Below, piece by piece: positions 63,761 to 64,000 of a stretch of 64,000 bases of DNA; positions within the stretch are counted from its first letter, which is position 1, and every line of letters starts with the position of its first letter. Origin of the DNA: Pseudoxanthomonas sp. J31 (GTDB lineage: Bacteria > Pseudomonadota > Gammaproteobacteria > Xanthomonadales > Xanthomonadaceae). The stretch is taken from positions 1 through 64,000 of the forward strand of contig NZ_AZNZ01000001.1 of assembly GCF_000510725.1 (NCBI RefSeq). Reading direction: 5' to 3'. The notes under the pieces are model-generated. The model did not search any database. It saw nothing but the letters and a program-made list of their open reading frames with translations, and was not told the DNA's origin. Position numbers and translations under genes: made by a program.

Positions 63761-64000
63761 TCAGGCGAGCGCGCGGATGCGCTGGTGCAGGCCGGCGATG
63801 GCCGGGTCGCGCAGGTACTGCTCGAGCAGCGGGCGCGCGGCGGCGCGGAACGCATCCATGTCGACCTCGTTTGCCTGCACGCCGGCGGCCAGCACGGCCT
63901 GGCGCGCGCGCTCCTCGGAGGCGTCCCAGTGCCGGCGCATGACGTCGACCGAGGCGCGCGCGGTTTCCAGCAGCAGGCGGCGGTCCGGCGGCGACAGCGC
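63761..64000 (-). CDS. dctP: TRAP transporter substrate-binding protein DctP-like (3' part)
   Basis: The last 79 codons of a gene that continues past the right edge; stop TGA at 63763-63761. The visible part is helical: LSPPDRRLLLETARASVDVM, RHWDASEERARQAVLAAGVQ and RPLLEQYLRDPAIAGLHQRI. This fits the C-terminal helices of DctP-type binding proteins, and the position beside dctQ-dctM supports that. It would capture the sugar acid in the periplasm. Confidence 0.82.
   Translation of the reverse strand, partial: ALSPPDRRLLLETARASVDVMRRHWDASEERARQAVLAAGVQANEVDMDAFRAAARPLLEQYLRDPAIAGLHQRIRALA

Overview
This high-GC window looks like a chromosomal segment from a gammaproteobacterium of the family Lysobacteraceae (Xanthomonadaceae), perhaps near Pseudoxanthomonas, Luteimonas or Lysobacter. 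The evidence is the protein character, the order rpmH-rnpA-yidC-mnmE / dnaA-dnaN-recF-gyrB, the tonB-exbB-exbD-exbD-pdxJ cluster after gyrB, the GGGATTC intergenic repeats and the KduI/KduD/TRAP locus. The genus call is a guess; the family call is fairly firm. The replication origin lies at about 41.2-43.1 kb, with genes diverging from it on both sides and three ParB-type parS palindromes in and next to recF.

Layout: 1-9.6 kb is a type I-E CRISPR-Cas locus on the minus strand, cas3 - (regulatory gap) - cas8e-cse2-cas7e-cas5e-cas6e-cas1-cas2 - leader - array (the array runs off the left edge). 9.8-17 kb: monomeric NADP-isocitrate dehydrogenase, a LysR regulator, AceK, a secreted methyltransferase-like protein, a small monooxygenase and RluE. 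17-21.7 kb: a small membrane protein, HrpB helicase and TatD nuclease. 21.7-28.1 kb: a six-gene minus-strand module with an ECF sigma factor, a secreted repeat protein, a TPR serine/threonine kinase, a lipoprotein and two secreted proteins. 28.1-37.3 kb: PanE-like reductase, two ABC exporters, ferredoxin-NADP reductase, a self-regulated HTH/membrane-protein operon, an S33 hydrolase lipoprotein and a TonB-domain lipoprotein. 37.5-48.7 kb: mnmE, yidC, rnpA, rpmH, dnaA, oriC, dnaN, recF, gyrB and a CPBP protease. 48.8-57.6 kb: M48 protease, TPR protein, tonB-exbB-exbD1-exbD2, pdxJ, a small membrane protein, cardiolipin synthase and a radical SAM protein. 57.6-64 kb: a pectin/uronate locus (acetylesterase-cupin fusion, kduD, kduI, LacI-type regulator, TRAP transporter dctMQP).

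The most notable find is in the 324-bp gap between cas3 and cas8e. On the plus strand a degenerate copy of the CRISPR repeat (6702-6731) overlaps the cas3 stop codon. Exactly 32 nt upstream, one spacer length, a spacer-like sequence begins. Its first 14 nt are repeated perfectly at 6610-6623 in the same gap, there preceded by AAG, the canonical type I-E PAM. This is the layout of a CreR-type Cas-regulating RNA that would guide Cascade, without cleavage, to its own operon's upstream region. Downstream of that target the cas8e mRNA leader carries several strong stems, one of which sequesters the cas8e Shine-Dalgarno sequence and competes with another. Together these suggest two-layer control of Cascade expression.
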